DNA from: Falsirhodobacter sp. alg1
GTDB lineage: Bacteria > Pseudomonadota > Alphaproteobacteria > Rhodobacterales > Rhodobacteraceae
Reading direction: 5' to 3'
DNA length: 64,000 nt
NCBI RefSeq assembly: GCF_000739715.2
Contig: NZ_BBJC02000001.1
Span: 697,315 to 761,314 of the forward strand
Position 1 is the stretch's first letter. Each line of letters begins with the position of its first letter. Below the pieces are notes generated by a model that saw only the letters and a list, made by a program, of their open reading frames with translations, ran no database searches and was not told the DNA's origin. Position numbers and translations under genes: made by a program. Below are positions 8,026-16,477 of this stretch, piece after piece.

Positions 8026-9807
8026 CTACATCGGAAAGAAGTAGCTGATCGCTAGGGTGGATGTGATCCCGGCGATGAAGTTCATCGGAATGCCGATCTT
8101 TACAAAATCGATGAACCGGTAATTTCCGGCTAGATATACCAGCGTGTTCGTTTGATATCCGATCGGGGTGGCAAAGCTGGCGCTGGCCGCCACCATCACC
8201 GCAACGACGAAGGGCCGTGGATCGACCCCCAGCTGTGCCGCAAGGGATATGACGATGGGCGTGAAGACCACGGCCACCGCGTTGTTCGTCACGATCTCGG
8301 TCAGGATGGAGGCGATGGCATATACCGCCAGAAGCGTGGCAAAGGGCGGCAGCCCTGTCAGCAGCGGGGTCAGGGCTTGCACGATCAGCTCTACAGCGCC
8401 CGTATGTTCCAACCCCGCGCCGATGATCAGCATTGCAAAGATCAATACAAGGATGGATCCATCAATGGACTGCCACGCCTCGTCATTGTCGATGCAGCGC
8501 AGCACCAGAATGGCGGCCACGGCCACCAGTGCCAAGATACCGATGGGCATGATGTTGAACGCGGCCAGTACCACGATCCCTGCAAGGGCCAGAAGCGCGA
8601 TCGGTGCCTGGCGGCGGCGATAGGCGCGCCCTCCGGGCTGGCTGATCGACACCACATCGCCCGTTTCGCCCAAGGCGCGGAACCCGTCGGGCGTCGCCTC
8701 CAGCAGCAGCTTGTCTGCCGGACGCAGCCGGACGCTTGACAGATCCGCCCCTGCGACATGCCCATGCCGGAAAACCCCCATCACACGTACACCGGCATTC
8801 CGCCCCAGCGACAGTTCCGAGATCTTGCGTCCGACGTTGTAGCGGTTCGGCGTCACGATTGCCTCGGCCACTTTCAGTTCGGCGTCGGGGGGCAGATCGA
8901 AGCGGCGTCGTAGCCCCACGCTCAGCCCTTTCTGGGCAGCAAGGGTCAGCAGCTCGGATGTCGTTGTCACAACGATCAGAACATCGCCGGTCTGCAGCAC
9001 GACATCTTCCAGATTGCGCAGGATCGTTCCGCTGCGCCGCAGCCCGGTCAGGCGCACGCCATCCCTCCGGAAATCCGCCGATTTGTCCAGTGGGCTGCCG
9101 ACGACAGGATAGGTGCTGAGCACCGTCACTTCGGACAGGAAGCTGGTTTCATCACTGTCGGCGGCTTCGTTATCCGCTGCGCGGTCGGGCAACAGCCAAC
9201 GGCTGAGCAGCAGCAGGGATGCCGCCCCGACGGCTGCCGTGATCAGCCCCACGGGGGCAATTTCAAAGATGGAAAAAGGCTCCAGCCCGTTCTCGGTCGC
9301 GATACCGTCCACAAGGATGTTCGTCGATGTGCCGATCAACGTGCAGGTGCCCCCCAGAATGGCCATGTAGGACAACGGGATCAGCAGGCGGGTAGGGGCA
9401 AGATCAAGGCTGGCGGCCAGCCGGATCACCACCGGAATAAGCACCAGTACCACGGGCGTATTGTTCATGAAGGCAGAGCCGGCAACCGTTGCCACCAGAA
9501 ATGTCAGCACGGCCAGCACCGGCCTGTGACGGGCCCGCGCGATGATCGCCTTGGCCAGGGCGTCCAGCACGCCGGTTCTGACCAGCGCCCCCGAAACGAC
9601 GAACATCGCCCCGATCGTGATCGGCGCCGAGTTGGAAAAGACCTCCATGATATCGGCCTGGGGAACCAGACCGAATACGATGTACAGGGCCGCAGCCCCG
9701 GCGGCCGTTACATCCGGGGGATAGGCCTCGATCGCAAAGGCGATGAACAGGAGCACCAGAATGGCAAGCGCCAGATAAGGGGCATTCGATCCGACGAGTT
9801 CACTCAT
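8026..9807 (-). CDS. SLC13-family anion transporter with two TrkA-C domains
   Basis: A 593-residue membrane protein with roughly 12 hydrophobic segments. The central part (about residues 205-385) is a soluble insert made of two RCK/TrkA-C-like domains (motifs such as VLQTGDVLIVV and LRPADKLLLE). The second membrane half contains TEIVTNNAVAVVFTP, matching the SLC13/DASS signature. The family moves sulfate, dicarboxylates or similar anions, often with sodium. An ATG 12 bases upstream (9819) is an alternative start. It runs convergently toward the FGE gene, so a role in moving sulfate freed by sulfatases is possible but is only inference from neighbourhood. Confidence 0.9.
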   Translation of the reverse strand: MSELVGSNAPYLALAILVLLFIAFAIEAYPPDVTAAGAAALYIVFGLVPQADIMEVFSNSAPITIGAMFVVSGALVRTGVLDALAKAIIARARHRPVLAVLTFLVATVAGSAFMNNTPVVLVLIPVVIRLAASLDLAPTRLLIPLSYMAILGGTCTLIGTSTNILVDGIATENGLEPFSIFEIAPVGLITAAVGAASLLLLSRWLLPDRAADNEAADSDETSFLSEVTVLSTYPVVGSPLDKSADFRRDGVRLTGLRRSGTILRNLEDVVLQTGDVLIVVTTTSELLTLAAQKGLSVGLRRRFDLPPDAELKVAEAIVTPNRYNVGRKISELSLGRNAGVRVMGVFRHGHVAGADLSSVRLRPADKLLLEATPDGFRALGETGDVVSISQPGGRAYRRRQAPIALLALAGIVVLAAFNIMPIGILALVAVAAILVLRCIDNDEAWQSIDGSILVLIFAMLIIGAGLEHTGAVELIVQALTPLLTGLPPFATLLAVYAIASILTEIVTNNAVAVVFTPIVISLAAQLGVDPRPFVVAVMVAASASFATPIGYQTNTLVYLAGNYRFIDFVKIGIPMNFIAGITSTLAISYFFPM

Positions 9808-10031
9808 TACGCAGGGCATTCCCGATATTGTTCACGACGCGCACCCCCATAATCGCACCGCGAAGCAGGATTGTTGCAAAGCGACAAGCCGCAGCGTCGA
9901 AGTTTGTTCCGGCGCATTCGTCAGGCGACGCCACGTTGCCGGCGGGCAGGTGGTTGTGACGCGCAAAGGGCATCCTATTTACCACCGACGCGCGGCAGGG
10001 CTGCGCCAATGAAAACGAACTGGAAATACCG

Positions 10032-11150
10032 ATGCAAGTTTACGGATATGCTGTTCCATCCCATGGAACCCCCTTTGTTCCCGTGCGGTTCGATCGCGCG
10101 GACCTGAAGGCAGGTGAAGTCGCAATCGACATCACGCACTGCGGGATCTGCCATTCCGACCTGCATCAGGTCGATAACGATTGGGGCAACACGAATTACC
10201 CCTGCGTTCCCGGCCATGAGGTGACGGGCGTCGTTTCGGAAATCGGGGCGGGCGTCACGAAATTCGCGGTCGGTGACCGGGTCGGCGTGGGATGCATGGT
10301 CAACTCTTGCCAGGAATGTGAGTCCTGCAAGGCGGGCGATGAGCAATATTGCCAAGGGCCGAAAAGCTGCACGCTGACCTACAACGGCAACAAGAAACCC
10401 GATGGCACGAATTCATACGGTGGGTATTCCACCGCGATGATTGTGCGGGAAGAATTCGTGCTGCGCATTCCCGATGCGTTGCCGAATGATGCGGCTGCAC
10501 CGATCCTTTGCGCCGGTATCACCACCTATCAACCGATGAAGCATTTCGGGCTGAAACCGGGCCAGACGCTTGGCGTGGCGGGCATCGGCGGGCTGGGCCA
10601 TATCGCGATCCAGATCGGCAAGGCTATGGGCGCACGGGTCGTGGCCCTGACCCGCAGTGCCGACAAACGGGACGAGATCCTGAAGCTGGGCGCCGATGAT
10701 GTGCTGGTCACTTCCGATGACGAAGCCATGAAGGCCGCTGCCTTTTCGCTGGACATGATGATTTCGACCATTCCGGTGAAGCATGACATCAACCCTTATG
10801 TCGGGCTGATGAAGGCGAATTCCATGCTGGTTCTGGTTGGCAATATCAACGGCTTTGACGATGTCGCCAGTGGCCCGTTGATCTTCAACCGTGTGGGTAT
10901 CGTCGGATCGCTGTTCGGCGGGATCGCCGATACGCAGGAGGTTCTGGACCTGTGCGCCGAACATGGCATCCGCCCCGAAATCGAGGTGGTCGAGATGCAG
11001 GCGATTGAAACCGTCTTTGACGAACTGCGGAACGGCAACCCGCGCTACCGCCATGTCATCGACATGAAATCATTGGTGGATGACCAGTCGGCCAGGGACA
11101 ATTCGATTGAAATCGCAGCCCCCGACCGTGGGGATGTCGTTCCGGCCTGA
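10032..11150 (+). CDS. Zinc-dependent alcohol dehydrogenase, YahK/CAD type
   Basis: A 372-residue medium-chain dehydrogenase. Catalytic-zinc motifs HCGICHSDLH and PGHEVTG are present, as is the structural-zinc cluster SCQECESCKAGDEQYC. The Rossmann motif GVAGIGGLGH precedes the cofactor site. The sequence follows the cinnamyl-alcohol/YahK branch, which reduces aldehydes with NADPH. The last 20 residues extend past the usual family end. It stands alone, divergent from the SLC13 gene with about 220 bp between, and ends facing the efe operon across a shared hairpin. Confidence 0.93.
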   Translation: MQVYGYAVPSHGTPFVPVRFDRADLKAGEVAIDITHCGICHSDLHQVDNDWGNTNYPCVPGHEVTGVVSEIGAGVTKFAVGDRVGVGCMVNSCQECESCKAGDEQYCQGPKSCTLTYNGNKKPDGTNSYGGYSTAMIVREEFVLRIPDALPNDAAAPILCAGITTYQPMKHFGLKPGQTLGVAGIGGLGHIAIQIGKAMGARVVALTRSADKRDEILKLGADDVLVTSDDEAMKAAAFSLDMMISTIPVKHDINPYVGLMKANSMLVLVGNINGFDDVASGPLIFNRVGIVGSLFGGIADTQEVLDLCAEHGIRPEIEVVEMQAIETVFDELRNGNPRYRHVIDMKSLVDDQSARDNSIEIAAPDRGDVVPA

Positions 11151-11164
11151 TCCGGAACGGAACC

Positions 11165-11192
11165 GCGCGGGCAGGAATGTCCTTGCCCGCGC
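11165..11192. terminator. Hairpin between convergent genes
   Basis: The arms GCGCGGGCA and TGCCCGCGC close a short GGA/TCC-extended loop. It lies between the convergent alcohol dehydrogenase and EfeM-like genes. No strong T-run follows on either strand, so it is a weak bidirectional terminator candidate. Confidence 0.5.
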
Positions 11193-11198
11193 AACCCT

Positions 11199-12017
11199 TC
11201 AGCTCAGGCCCAGTTTGCCGGGCAGCATCGACAGGTCCTCGGCGAGTGTGTTGACGCGCGACGACAGAAACGCGCGGTCGTCATCGGTCAGCGCCTCGTA
11301 ATGCTTGAAACCTTCGCCTTCACGGTATTTCGCCAGCACCTCGTCAACCTCGTCAAAGTTTCCGTCGGTTTTTTCGATAAAGGCGGCATCATCCGTGATC
11401 AGCGGGCGCAGCAGGGCGTAGATCTTCTTGGCGCCGGCAAAGTTCGCTTCGAAATCCCACAGGTCTGTACCGCTGTAGCGGTCTTCCTCACCGGAAATCT
11501 TGGTTGCAGCAACCTCTTCCATCAGGGTCGCAGCGCCGGCGACCACAACATCCGGCGGAAAGGTCAATGCGTTGATGCGCGCATCCAGATCGGTCACATC
11601 AGCCATCAGACGCTCGGCGAATGGGACGGCTGCAGCAGTATCATCCTCGACCCACAGGGCGTATTCGATACGGTGAAAGCCGGTGAAGTTCGGATCGGCC
11701 TCGGCATGTTCGTAATCATCGGCGCGGGCGTCGATGGTCACGTCAAGGTCGGAGAACAGCTCGGCAATCGGCTCCACCTTTTCGTAGCTGGTGCGGGTCG
11801 GGGCATAGAGGGCCTTCGCCGTTTCCAGATCACCCGACTTGATCGCCTCGACAAAGGCATCGGTATCGGCCACGAGTTGTGCCGTATTTTCCGCCACATA
11901 GATTTTGTAGTCGGCCAGCGGTGCGACCAGATCAAGAGAAGGGTCGGCAGCCAGAACGGGTGCTCCGGCCAGCATGGTGATGCTGACGGCAAAGGCGGTC
12001 GGTTTCAATGAGAACAT
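11199..12017 (-). CDS. EfeM-type M75 (imelysin) periplasmic iron-binding protein
   Basis: A 272-residue protein with a signal peptide ending near PVLAA. The rest is a single M75/imelysin domain with the metal-binding HxxE motif in GFHRIEYALW and a preceding ERxR-like helical repeat. It lacks the N-terminal cupredoxin domain of EfeO, so it fits the short EfeM class. It is the last gene of the leftward efeU-efeO-efeB run, about 46 bases after efeB. EfeM proteins are thought to bind iron for delivery to the EfeU permease. Having it in addition to a full EfeO in one operon is unusual. Confidence 0.88.
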   Translation of the reverse strand: MFSLKPTAFAVSITMLAGAPVLAADPSLDLVAPLADYKIYVAENTAQLVADTDAFVEAIKSGDLETAKALYAPTRTSYEKVEPIAELFSDLDVTIDARADDYEHAEADPNFTGFHRIEYALWVEDDTAAAVPFAERLMADVTDLDARINALTFPPDVVVAGAATLMEEVAATKISGEEDRYSGTDLWDFEANFAGAKKIYALLRPLITDDAAFIEKTDGNFDEVDEVLAKYREGEGFKHYEALTDDDRAFLSSRVNTLAEDLSMLPGKLGLS

Positions 12018-12063
12018 AGGGGGCTTTCCTTTCGTGGAAGTGTCAGGTCAGATCGGCTGGGCG

Positions 12064-13314
12064 CTACGATTGCCTGGCTGCCATGATGAGGGCCGAACCG
12101 AGATAATCCCCGGCGTTGGCGACACCCGGCAGGGTAAAGAAGTATCCTCCCCCCACCGGTTTGATGTATTCTTCCAGCGGCTCGCCGTTCAGCCGGTTCT
12201 GAACCGTCAGGAACCCCAGCTCCATGTCCGCCTGATAGCAGATGAACAGAAGGCCCTGATCCAGCTGGCCATTGCTGGCGATGCCGTTGGAATAGTTGAA
12301 GGGACGGCGCAGGATCAGATGCTTGTCGGCATCCGGCCCGCGCGGGTTGGCCATGCGGATATGCGCGTCCATCGGTGTATGGTCGCCTGCGGTATAATCC
12401 GGAACGGTATGTTCATTGGCATCCGGCTGGTCCAACGGGGCGCCGGACATCTTGCGCCGCCCGATGATGGCCTCCTGTTCGGACAGCCGTGCGCGATCCC
12501 AGCGTTCCACGAAATTGCGGATCACGCGCACAACCTGATAGGTGCCGCCCGTGGCCCATGCGGGCTCGGCCCCGTCCTGCACCCAGACAACGTTGCGCAT
12601 CAGGTCTGCATCGTTGGAATCCGGGTTGGCCGAACCATCACGAAACCCCAGGAAATTGCGCGCGCTTGGTGTGGTGCCATCGGCTGCGGGCAGAACGGGG
12701 GGGACATTCCCCTCCTGCATCCAGCGCAGCACCAGCGCGTCGGACATGTTCTTTACGATATCCCGCAGGGCGTGCATTGCCGTATCGGGCAGGTTGGCGC
12801 TGAACTGGATCGACAGATCTCCGTGGCAGTTGGCGGGCACCAGCGCGTCATTCGGGAATTCGACCATGCGCTGCAATTGGCGCGGGCGCAGCCGGTCCAG
12901 CCCTTCCAGCTTGTCGAACAGCGATGCGCCAAGGCTGACCGTCATGGTCAGGTTGTCGGGCGTGATGTTATCGCCCAGAATGCCAGAGTCGGCCGGGGGC
13001 AGGTTCGGATCACGTTCCGGCACCGGCCCGCCCGCGGTCAGCGTCGCGCCCCGCTCGGTCAGCCGCCGCAGCATGTCTTCCAGCCCGTCCACATCGCGGA
13101 CCACCACATCGAATGCCGCCATGATCCCGGCCTCGGGGCGGGGGGTGGTCACACCGGCCTGATGGGGGCCGTAGAACGGCACACGCTGGACGGCGGTATC
13201 CACATGGCCCTTGGGCGCATCGCTGGTCAGGGGCGTTTCGGCGCGGGCATAGGTGGCGGCGGTGCCGGCCAGCCCAGCAAGGCCAATCATCAGATGGCGG
13301 CGGGGAAGGTTCAT
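12064..13314 (-). CDS. efeB: EfeB deferrochelatase/Dyp-type haem peroxidase
   Basis: A 416-residue Dyp-type peroxidase with a twin-arginine-like leader (PRRHLMIGLAGLAG), consistent with Tat export after haem loading. The distal catalytic motif NFLGFRDGSANP (the GxxDG motif with the key Asp) and the C-terminal haem-ligand region are present. EfeB oxidises ferrous iron, or strips iron from haem, so that EfeU can import ferric iron. The ATG at 13314 is one base from the efeO stop and has a GGAG site within efeO. The upstream extension in the same frame is antisense-free read-through of efeO and is not part of the protein. Confidence 0.93.
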   Translation of the reverse strand: MNLPRRHLMIGLAGLAGTAATYARAETPLTSDAPKGHVDTAVQRVPFYGPHQAGVTTPRPEAGIMAAFDVVVRDVDGLEDMLRRLTERGATLTAGGPVPERDPNLPPADSGILGDNITPDNLTMTVSLGASLFDKLEGLDRLRPRQLQRMVEFPNDALVPANCHGDLSIQFSANLPDTAMHALRDIVKNMSDALVLRWMQEGNVPPVLPAADGTTPSARNFLGFRDGSANPDSNDADLMRNVVWVQDGAEPAWATGGTYQVVRVIRNFVERWDRARLSEQEAIIGRRKMSGAPLDQPDANEHTVPDYTAGDHTPMDAHIRMANPRGPDADKHLILRRPFNYSNGIASNGQLDQGLLFICYQADMELGFLTVQNRLNGEPLEEYIKPVGGGYFFTLPGVANAGDYLGSALIMAARQS

Positions 13315-13315
13315 C

Positions 13316-14452
13316 TCAATCCACTCCGATCGTTGCGGGCAGCTTGCCCAATGTCTCGGCCAGGCCGGCAAAGACCGGCGCGAGCCGTGCGCGGGCCTCG
13401 GCGTCAAAGGGCGCATCACTGTCCAGTTCCGCACGGGCCTTGTCGGTGGCCTGCCGGATGTCTGCGGCCAGGGGGGCATCCACAGGATCGGTTAGCGGGG
13501 TCAAAAGCCCTGTCAGTTTTTCGACCCCATCCAGGCTTGCCTGCAGATCGGCGGCGTCGGTTGCGGCATAAGTGTCTTCGCCATTGGGAATACGGCTTTC
13601 AGCCAGCATCCGTGACATATCCGCGGGCAGGGCCATCAGCAGGTCCGGCGTCATGTCCACCTCGTGCAGCCTTGCACGCAGGGTTGTCAGGTCCGCCACA
13701 AGGCGGTCCGCCACAGGTTGCAGGCCTTCGAGGCTGTTCTGGTCGAACAGCGCATATTCGATGCGGTGAAAGCCGGTGAATGCGGGATCATCTTCGCGCA
13801 GTTCCAGGAATGCGGCCTGCGGGTCGATGGTATTGGCCAGATCCGAAAGGCGGAACGCCAGCGGCTCTATCCGGCGATAGGGTGCGCGGGCAGCCTGCCA
13901 CGCGGCGCGGGCGGCGTCGATATCACCGGCGGCAATCGCATCGCGCAACGTCTCGGCCGCCTTGATCGCGGCCGCCCCCTGCATGGACAGATAGACCCGG
14001 TATTCGGACAGCGGGCCTAGGAAACTGCGCAATGTCACGTTGCCCGCTGCCGCCGCAGCTTCCTCGGATGGCAATACGGTCAATGTGCCGCGCGGGTTCG
14101 ACAGCAATCCGCAGGTCATCGCATAGGTGCCCGGCGTCAGCCGTACCTTCATGGTCTGGCGAAAGCCCGGTGCGATATTCTCGCGCTCGGCCACCACCAT
14201 CACACCGTCAAGGATTTCCCATTCGATCGGCCGGTCCGACGTATTGATGATCTCGAACGTGCGAAGACCACCGGGGACCTCTATTGCGTTCGGCTGGCAG
14301 GTCTCGGCGGTGACGGTCACGCTGCGGTCCGCGTCGGTCGTGTTGTCAGCGGTGCGGCTGGTCGCGATGGCAAAGGCCGCGAAGCCTGCGGCGGCAAGGG
14401 CGCCCGATGCGGCAATCGCGACATACAGCATGCGGCGGGACGGATCAGACAT
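13316..14452 (-). CDS. efeO: EfeO iron-uptake protein (cupredoxin plus M75)
   Basis: A 378-residue protein with an N-terminal hydrophobic segment (about 10-28) that is a signal or anchor. It is followed by a cupredoxin domain (about 42-130) with the motif YAMTCGLLSNPRG, and an M75 domain (about 145-375) with the iron-binding HxxE motif in GFHRIEYALF. This two-domain order is that of E. coli EfeO, which binds iron or copper in the periplasm and works with EfeU and EfeB. It overlaps the efeU stop by eight bases, so the two are translationally coupled. Confidence 0.93.
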   Translation of the reverse strand: MSDPSRRMLYVAIAASGALAAAGFAAFAIATSRTADNTTDADRSVTVTAETCQPNAIEVPGGLRTFEIINTSDRPIEWEILDGVMVVAERENIAPGFRQTMKVRLTPGTYAMTCGLLSNPRGTLTVLPSEEAAAAAGNVTLRSFLGPLSEYRVYLSMQGAAAIKAAETLRDAIAAGDIDAARAAWQAARAPYRRIEPLAFRLSDLANTIDPQAAFLELREDDPAFTGFHRIEYALFDQNSLEGLQPVADRLVADLTTLRARLHEVDMTPDLLMALPADMSRMLAESRIPNGEDTYAATDAADLQASLDGVEKLTGLLTPLTDPVDAPLAADIRQATDKARAELDSDAPFDAEARARLAPVFAGLAETLGKLPATIGVD

Positions 14453-15275
14453 GGCTTACCTCGGGGGCAGGGGTGCGGTTGGCAGGGCGGAGGAACAGGG
14501 CCAGAGACCCCACGAGGAAGATGACATAGACCAGCGCCTCACCCACACTCGGGGCCTCGCGGTACCCGAAAATGCCCGAGAGGACCGTGCCGACTGGCCC
14601 GCTTTCGGGCAGAATGCCGCCCAGATCATAGATGGGTGTCTGCAGATGGTTCCACAGACCTGCCTCGTGCAACGCGCCGACGGAACCGGACAGCAGGCCC
14701 GCTGCAACGAACAGGATGAACACCCCCGTCCAGTAGAAGAACCGGCGCAGGTTGATCCGCAGCGCGCCCGCATATATCGCCCAGCCAACCGCTGCCGCGA
14801 TGGCGACGCCCAAAAGCGCCCCCAGTGGGGCCTGCGCATCGGGGCTTTGCTGAACCATGGCCAGCAGGAAAAATACTGACTCCAGTCCTTCGCGGGCAAC
14901 GGCCAAATAGACCATCGCAATCAAACCCCACGTGCCGCCGCTGCCGGACAGCGCCGCCTCTATCGAGCCGTGGATCTGGCCCCGCAGATCGGATGCCGCG
15001 CGGCGCATCCAGAAGACCATGCCCACCAATACGATCACCGCGATAAAGCCGATGATGGCCTCGAACAGCTCTTGCATCTTCTGGGGAAAGCCCGCGCTGA
15101 ACAATTGCAGCGCCGCTCCGGCAAACAACGCCGTTGCCACAGCCAGAAAGATTCCGATCCAGACGGCGGGCAACCAGCCGCGCCGCCCCGTCAATCGAAG
15201 GTAGCTTGCGATGATGCCGACGATCAGGGCCGCTTCCAGCCCCTCGCGCAGCATGATCAGGAATGGTGCCAGCAA
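14445..15275 (-). CDS. efeU: EfeU ferric iron permease (FTR1 family)
   Basis: A seven-helix FTR1-type permease with both REGLE iron-binding motifs (MLREGLEAAL near the start and AREGLESVFF in the middle). I place the start at a TTG (15275) because GGAGGA lies seven bases before it and the resulting length of 276 residues equals E. coli EfeU. The protein then begins with APFLIMLREGLE as the family does. It takes up iron oxidised by EfeB. It is first in the operon; the upstream region carries an IRO-like palindrome that suggests iron control. Confidence 0.93.
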   Translation of the reverse strand: MLAPFLIMLREGLEAALIVGIIASYLRLTGRRGWLPAVWIGIFLAVATALFAGAALQLFSAGFPQKMQELFEAIIGFIAVIVLVGMVFWMRRAASDLRGQIHGSIEAALSGSGGTWGLIAMVYLAVAREGLESVFFLLAMVQQSPDAQAPLGALLGVAIAAAVGWAIYAGALRINLRRFFYWTGVFILFVAAGLLSGSVGALHEAGLWNHLQTPIYDLGGILPESGPVGTVLSGIFGYREAPSVGEALVYVIFLVGSLALFLRPANRTPAPEVSHV

Positions 15276-15394
15276 GATTGCTTCCTCCGGTCGGGTGGCT
15301 TCCCTGCTTGGCGGCGGCAATGTGCCACAGCGATACAGGCTTGCATTCGTCAATGGCCGCATCTGGAAGCATGGCGGGCCGGAGCTGTCAATCC

Positions 15395-15409
15395 TGATTC
15401 AAATAGTCA
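15395..15409. promoter_or_regulatory. IRO-box-like palindrome TGA-N9-TCA
   Basis: TGA, nine bases and TCA form the spacing of the RirA iron-responsive (IRO) operator known in alphaproteobacteria. It lies about 120 bases upstream of the efeU start. A second, imperfect copy (CGA-N9-TCA) lies about 40 bases further. Binding by RirA or a relative is inference. Confidence 0.4.
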
Positions 15410-15477
15410 ACTGGTCGTGATGGGCCCTATATCCGACTAATATCGTCAACTTCTTGGGGGTTTACACGGATTAAACG

Positions 15478-15492
15478 TTAAGAAGTGGTTAA
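15478..15492. promoter_or_regulatory. CtrA-type box TTAA-N7-TTAA
   Basis: The sequence TTAAGAAGTGGTTAA is a perfect full CtrA recognition motif; the minus strand also reads TTAACCA. It lies in an AT-rich island. A -10-like TTGTAG lies at 15507-15512 on the plus strand, 14 bases after the box, as expected when CtrA overlaps the -35 region. Confidence 0.5.
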
Positions 15493-15518
15493 AAGTTTTT
15501 TGGCGGTTGTAGGGGCAT

Positions 15519-15763
15519 CTGTAGCATCGGGGGCCCAATTTTTGTGTCGGGCCTCCAAGTTCAAGGGAATCCATTGCGGGATGTTCAAGACCCGATAGGG
15601 GCTTTCCGGCGTGGAAGATCGAAGCCCTTGCGGGGCCCGGAAGTTCAGGCAGCCATGAAGGCCGCGGTACGATGACCCGGTGATGAACGCATGGTGTACT
15701 TGCGTGATGCACAGGGTGAACGGCACCTATCCGCGCGGCATTTTCTGCCGCGCGTCCGGTTTT
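15519..15763 (+). ncRNA. Candidate ~245-nt small RNA or short leader transcript
   Basis: Predicted from context only. A CtrA box with a -10-like element precedes it, and a GC stem-loop followed by a T-run ends it. Inside are several pairing segments, for example GGGCTT near 15599 with AAGCCC near 15622. No conserved protein frame is present, only tiny ATG frames. It matches none of the RNAs I can recognise (SRP, 6S, tmRNA, RNase P). Confidence 0.28.
15732..15763 (+). terminator. Rho-independent terminator candidate
   Basis: Perfect nine-base arms CGCGCGGCA and TGCCGCGCG enclose a TTTTC loop. The plus strand continues TCCGGTTTT. No plus-strand protein gene ends here, so it implies an unannotated plus-strand transcript. 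It could also weakly stop the leftward esterase transcript. Confidence 0.55.
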
Positions 15764-15808
15764 GCAATGCCGCCCATGTGGATCGGACTGGTGACGCGTG
15801 CTTCGTGC

Positions 15809-16477
15809 CTAGTTGATCTGTTCCAGCAACTTCAGAACGGCGGGGCCGACCTCCTCGACCGCGCGTTTCACACCCGTCGCATTGGGGTGGATGCCATCCG
15901 CCTGCATCAGGGCCGGGTCCAGACGCCCGTCACGAACCAGCGGCGTAAAATAATCGGGCAACAGCAGGGCATCATGTTCCTGCGCCAGATCGGGATAGAT
16001 CGCATTGAAAGCAGCTTGGTAATCGGCCCCGAAATTGACCGGAGAATGCAGGCCTATCAGCAGCACGGGCAGGCCCTTTGCATCGATCTTGTCCAGAATT
16101 CCATCAAGATTGGCGCGGGTCTGGGCTGGGTCCAGTCCGCGCAGCAGATCATTGCCGCCAAGGTTCACGATCACGGCATCGGTGCCCGGCTCCAGCGACC
16201 AATCGGTTCGCGCCAGCCCCCCTGCGGTTGTATCGCCCGAGACGCCGGCATTGACAATGTTCACGTCATGGCCGTTTTCTGCCAACCAATGCATGAGCGT
16301 CGGTACAAAGCCGTCCTCGGCGGGCAGCCCGTAGCCTTGGGTCAGGCTATCGCCCAATGCCACGATGGTCTGTGCGGGGGCCATCGCCGGCACCATGACC
16401 AGACAAATCGCCGCAGCGATGTTGCGCAGGCGGGAAGCAGGATTAGAACTCCGGAGACGGCGGAAAAGGTGAGGCAT
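15809..16477 (-). CDS. tesA: TesA-like SGNH arylesterase / lysophospholipase
   Basis: A 222-residue secreted SGNH hydrolase. After a signal peptide ending near MAPAQ it shows block I ALGDSLTQGYG (catalytic Ser), block II NAGVSGDTT, block III VNLGGNDLLRG and block V DGIHPNATG (catalytic Asp-His). TesA-type enzymes hydrolyse thioesters, aryl esters and lysophospholipids in the periplasm. Its ATG overlaps the ATG of the divergent ybbA gene within GCATGC. An AAGGA site lies eight bases upstream, inside ybbA. The divergent tesA/ybbA order is the same as in E. coli. Confidence 0.93.
   Translation of the reverse strand: MPHLFRRLRSSNPASRLRNIAAAICLVMVPAMAPAQTIVALGDSLTQGYGLPAEDGFVPTLMHWLAENGHDVNIVNAGVSGDTTAGGLARTDWSLEPGTDAVIVNLGGNDLLRGLDPAQTRANLDGILDKIDAKGLPVLLIGLHSPVNFGADYQAAFNAIYPDLAQEHDALLLPDYFTPLVRDGRLDPALMQADGIHPNATGVKRAVEEVGPAVLKLLEQIN

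Larger units (their letters stand above)
15276..15808. other. Long intergenic region with regulatory motifs
   Basis: This is the only stretch over 300 bases without a protein gene. It has the efeU leader on the left, an AT-rich centre (about 15440-15500) carrying palindromic motifs, and a GC-rich right half with several possible hairpins ending in a terminator-like stem. Only very short in-frame ATG peptides are present in the right half. The centre probably holds promoters firing in one or both directions. Confidence 0.7.

Noticed and set aside
10085-10096. T-loop-like GGTTCGATCG
   Set aside because: Inside the alcohol dehydrogenase gene with no cloverleaf around it; no tRNA gene was found in the window.
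11974-13779. 601-residue open frame on the plus strand
   Set aside because: Antisense to efeB and efeO, with no recognisable domain and biased composition.
15599-15665. SRP-RNA-like GGAAG/CAGCC pieces
   Set aside because: The conserved GGAAGGAAGCAGCC core and tetraloop are missing, so it is not 4.5S RNA.
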